This document shows positions 33,111 to 34,833 of a DNA stretch of 34,833 nucleotides, in pieces. A model generated the notes under the pieces. The model made no database searches, was not told the DNA's origin, and worked only from the letters and a program-made list of their open reading frames with translations. Location of the stretch: the NCBI RefSeq assembly GCF_018372875.1, contig NZ_JAHAIF010000029.1, forward strand, positions 1 to 34,833. The letters are read 5' to 3'. How positions within the stretch are numbered: position 1 is the first letter of the stretch; each line of letters opens with the position of its first letter. A program made the translations under genes and the position numbers. The DNA is from Clostridium sp. (GTDB lineage: Bacteria > Bacillota > Clostridia > Clostridiales > Clostridiaceae).

Positions 33111-34736
33111 TTGAATAAACAAATTACTAAAGAAGAACTTTCAAAAATTTACGGAAAGATTAGTCCTTTTGAACTAAAAGATAAACTTATATCCCTTGCT
33201 AAAGAAAATAATAAAAGTATACTAGATGCTGGTAGGGGAAATCCTAATTGGACAGCCTCAACTCCTAGACAAGCATTCTTTACCTTTGGTCAATTTGCAG
33301 TAAAAGAAACCCAAAGGACTTGGCAAAAAGAAGATCTTGCAGGAATGATACAAAAGAATGGAATATATCAAAGACTAACAGAATTTATTAGTGAAAATTA
33401 CAGTTTACCTGGAATAGAGTTATTAAATGAAATAATTAATTATGGAATAAATACCTTAGGTTTTAATGAAGATGATTGGGTCTTTGAATTAACTGATGGA
33501 ATAATTGGAGATAACTACCCTTTTCCAGATAGAATTTTAATACATATTGAGAAGATTGTTCATGACTATTTAATGAAAGAATTATGCGCAAATAAAGAAT
33601 TTAATACACCTTTCGATGTATTTAGTGTTGAAGGTGGAACTGCAGCAATGTGCTATATATTTGATTCATTAGTAGCTAATTCCCTTTTAAATCCTGGTGA
33701 TAAAATAGCTTTAATGACTCCTATATTTACTCCTTATTTAGAAATTCCACATTTACCTCACTATAATTTTGATGTTGTTAACATTCATGCAAATGAAGTA
33801 GATAATGAGGGAAATCCTACATGGCAATACCCTAAGGAAGAATTAGAAAAGCTTAAGGATAAAAACATAAAGGTTGTCTTTGTAGTTAATCCAAACAATC
33901 CTGCATCTATTGCTCTAAGCAAGGAGTGTAAAGATAACTTAAAAACTATAGTAGAAAAGCATAATCCAAACTTAATGATTATAACTGATGATGTTTATTG
34001 TACCTTTGTTGACAATTTTTCATCATTAATAGCAGATATTCCTTATAATACATTAGCAGTTTACTCTTTATCTAAATACTTTGGGGTTACTGGTTGGCGA
34101 CTTGGAGCTATTATGCTAAACCAAGACAACATATTTAACAAGTTAATTAAAGAACTTCCTAAAGAAACTAAAGAAAGATTACATGAAAGATATAAACATC
34201 TTTCATTAAAGCCTGAAAATCTTTCCTTTATGGATAGAATGGTGGCAGATAGTAGACAAGTTGCTCTTAATCATACAGCAGGTCTTTCCACCCCTCAACA
34301 AGTACAAATGGCATTCTTTTGTGCCTTTGCTTTAATGGATAAGGAAGATAAATATAAAAAACTAACTAAGGATATATGTAAAAATCGTAAGAAATTATTA
34401 TTTGATGGTTTAGAAATAGAACTAAAAAATCAACCTCATGATGCTGCATACTATACTGAAATTAATCTGCTTGATTTAGCAAAATGTAAGTATGGAGAAA
34501 ATTTTAGTAGATATATAGAAAAAAACTTCAAACCTTTAGATATGATTTATAACCTTGCTAATAATTACTCAATAATATTACTTAATGGGGATGGATTTGC
34601 ATCATCCCAATGGTCACTAAGAGTATCCTTGGCAAACTTAAGGGATAATTCTTATTTTATTATAGGTAAATCCCTTAAAAATATGATTGATGATTTATCT
34701 TATGACTGGAAAAATAAACTTGAATTATCTATGTAA
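33111..34736 (+). CDS. asdA: Aspartate 4-decarboxylase (bifunctional aminotransferase)
   Basis: A PLP enzyme that converts L-aspartate to L-alanine and CO2 and can also transaminate aspartate; aspartate-alanine exchange can generate proton-motive force. The 541 residues match the fold-type I family length. Visible landmarks are the N-terminal AGRGNPNWT, cofactor-binding VVNPNNPAS and DDVYCTF, the lysine in SLSKYFGVTGWRLG, and the C-terminal SSQWSLRVSLANL. An extra domain of about 100 residues compared with AspC is typical of Asd. The start is TTG at 33111 with AAAGGAG seven bases upstream. It is monocistronic, with a terminator; no aspT-type antiporter lies beside it in the window. Confidence 0.92.
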   Translation: MNKQITKEELSKIYGKISPFELKDKLISLAKENNKSILDAGRGNPNWTASTPRQAFFTFGQFAVKETQRTWQKEDLAGMIQKNGIYQRLTEFISENYSLPGIELLNEIINYGINTLGFNEDDWVFELTDGIIGDNYPFPDRILIHIEKIVHDYLMKELCANKEFNTPFDVFSVEGGTAAMCYIFDSLVANSLLNPGDKIALMTPIFTPYLEIPHLPHYNFDVVNIHANEVDNEGNPTWQYPKEELEKLKDKNIKVVFVVNPNNPASIALSKECKDNLKTIVEKHNPNLMIITDDVYCTFVDNFSSLIADIPYNTLAVYSLSKYFGVTGWRLGAIMLNQDNIFNKLIKELPKETKERLHERYKHLSLKPENLSFMDRMVADSRQVALNHTAGLSTPQQVQMAFFCAFALMDKEDKYKKLTKDICKNRKKLLFDGLEIELKNQPHDAAYYTEINLLDLAKCKYGENFSRYIEKNFKPLDMIYNLANNYSIILLNGDGFASSQWSLRVSLANLRDNSYFIIGKSLKNMIDDLSYDWKNKLELSM

Positions 34737-34739
34737 AAA

Positions 34740-34780
34740 GGGGCTGTCGCACTAAATAATTAGTGCGTAGCTCTTTTTTT
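34740..34780 (+). terminator. Terminator of the aspartate decarboxylase gene
   Basis: GCACTAA and TTAGTGC pair inside GGGCT/AGCTC, followed by TTTTTTT, four bases after the stop codon. Confidence 0.88.
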
Positions 34781-34787
34781 GTAAAAA

Positions 34788-34822
34788 AAATAAATCCCAA
34801 ACTCTACGAGTTTAGGATTTAT
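34788..34822 (-). terminator. Terminator of a minus-strand gene beyond the window
   Basis: ATAAATCC-AAACTC and GAGTTT-GGATTTAT form a stem with a four-base loop. On the minus strand it is followed by a run of eight T, so it belongs to a gene that ends just right of the window edge. Confidence 0.7.
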
Positions 34823-34833
34823 GATAAAATATT

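Noticed and set aside
1..34833. CRISPR arrays, tRNA or rRNA genes, phage genes
   Set aside because: No regularly spaced repeats, cloverleaf sequences, rRNA stretches or phage-type proteins were found by eye.

Overview
The window looks like chromosomal DNA of a low-GC anaerobic Firmicute, most likely Clostridium sensu stricto and plausibly C. perfringens or a close relative. The support is very AT-rich DNA, strong GGAGG-type ribosome sites, some TTG starts, a complete Rnf complex operon, Hcp with an HcpR-like regulator, and a 541-residue aspartate 4-decarboxylase. I cannot fix the species from sequence alone. Nearly all genes lie on the minus strand; the exceptions are a small Cys-rich gene at 26772 and the aspartate decarboxylase at 33111.

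Layout: 1-760, a lone ECF transporter S component. 761-5780, the rnfCDGEAB operon (minus, promoter at 5669-5697) for ferredoxin:NAD+ oxidoreduction coupled to ion pumping. 5861-6625, a lipoprotein with a beta-repeat fold. 6786-11010, a four-gene operon (heterodimeric ABC exporter-type pair, DUF454 membrane protein, YgbA-like NO-linked protein) behind a promoter whose spacer carries a Fur-like box. 11139-12581, the DbpA RNA helicase. 12730-17710, a two-component system followed by an ABC-2 export system. 18013-22956, a 1647-residue cell-surface glycosidase (clan GH-D, GH36-like) with carbohydrate-binding and FIVAR modules and a non-canonical sortase signal.

The 0.9 kb between the glycosidase and hcp holds a degraded group II intron. 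Its GUGYG 5' end sits three bases past the hcp terminator stem and its 3' end keeps domain VI. A 295-bp block bordered by a perfect 17-bp inverted repeat replaces its middle. Then come hcp (fused to a DUF1858 domain) and an HcpR-like Crp/Fnr regulator. A perfect GTAAC-N4-GTTAC operator lies at -41.5 from a predicted hcp start, inside the loop of a terminator-like hairpin. A second large hairpin next to it suggests a small RNA on the plus strand.

The right part holds a small Cys-rich protein, a PAP2 phosphatase, a protein joining an SF1-helicase-like ATPase half to a complete LexA-type autocleavage domain (the most unusual gene here), a K+ channel, a uracil-DNA-glycosylase-fold protein, a PRPP synthetase, a small zinc-finger-like protein and aspartate 4-decarboxylase. 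A recurring theme is iron, NO and redox: Rnf, Hcp/HcpR, YgbA and three similar Fur-like sites.
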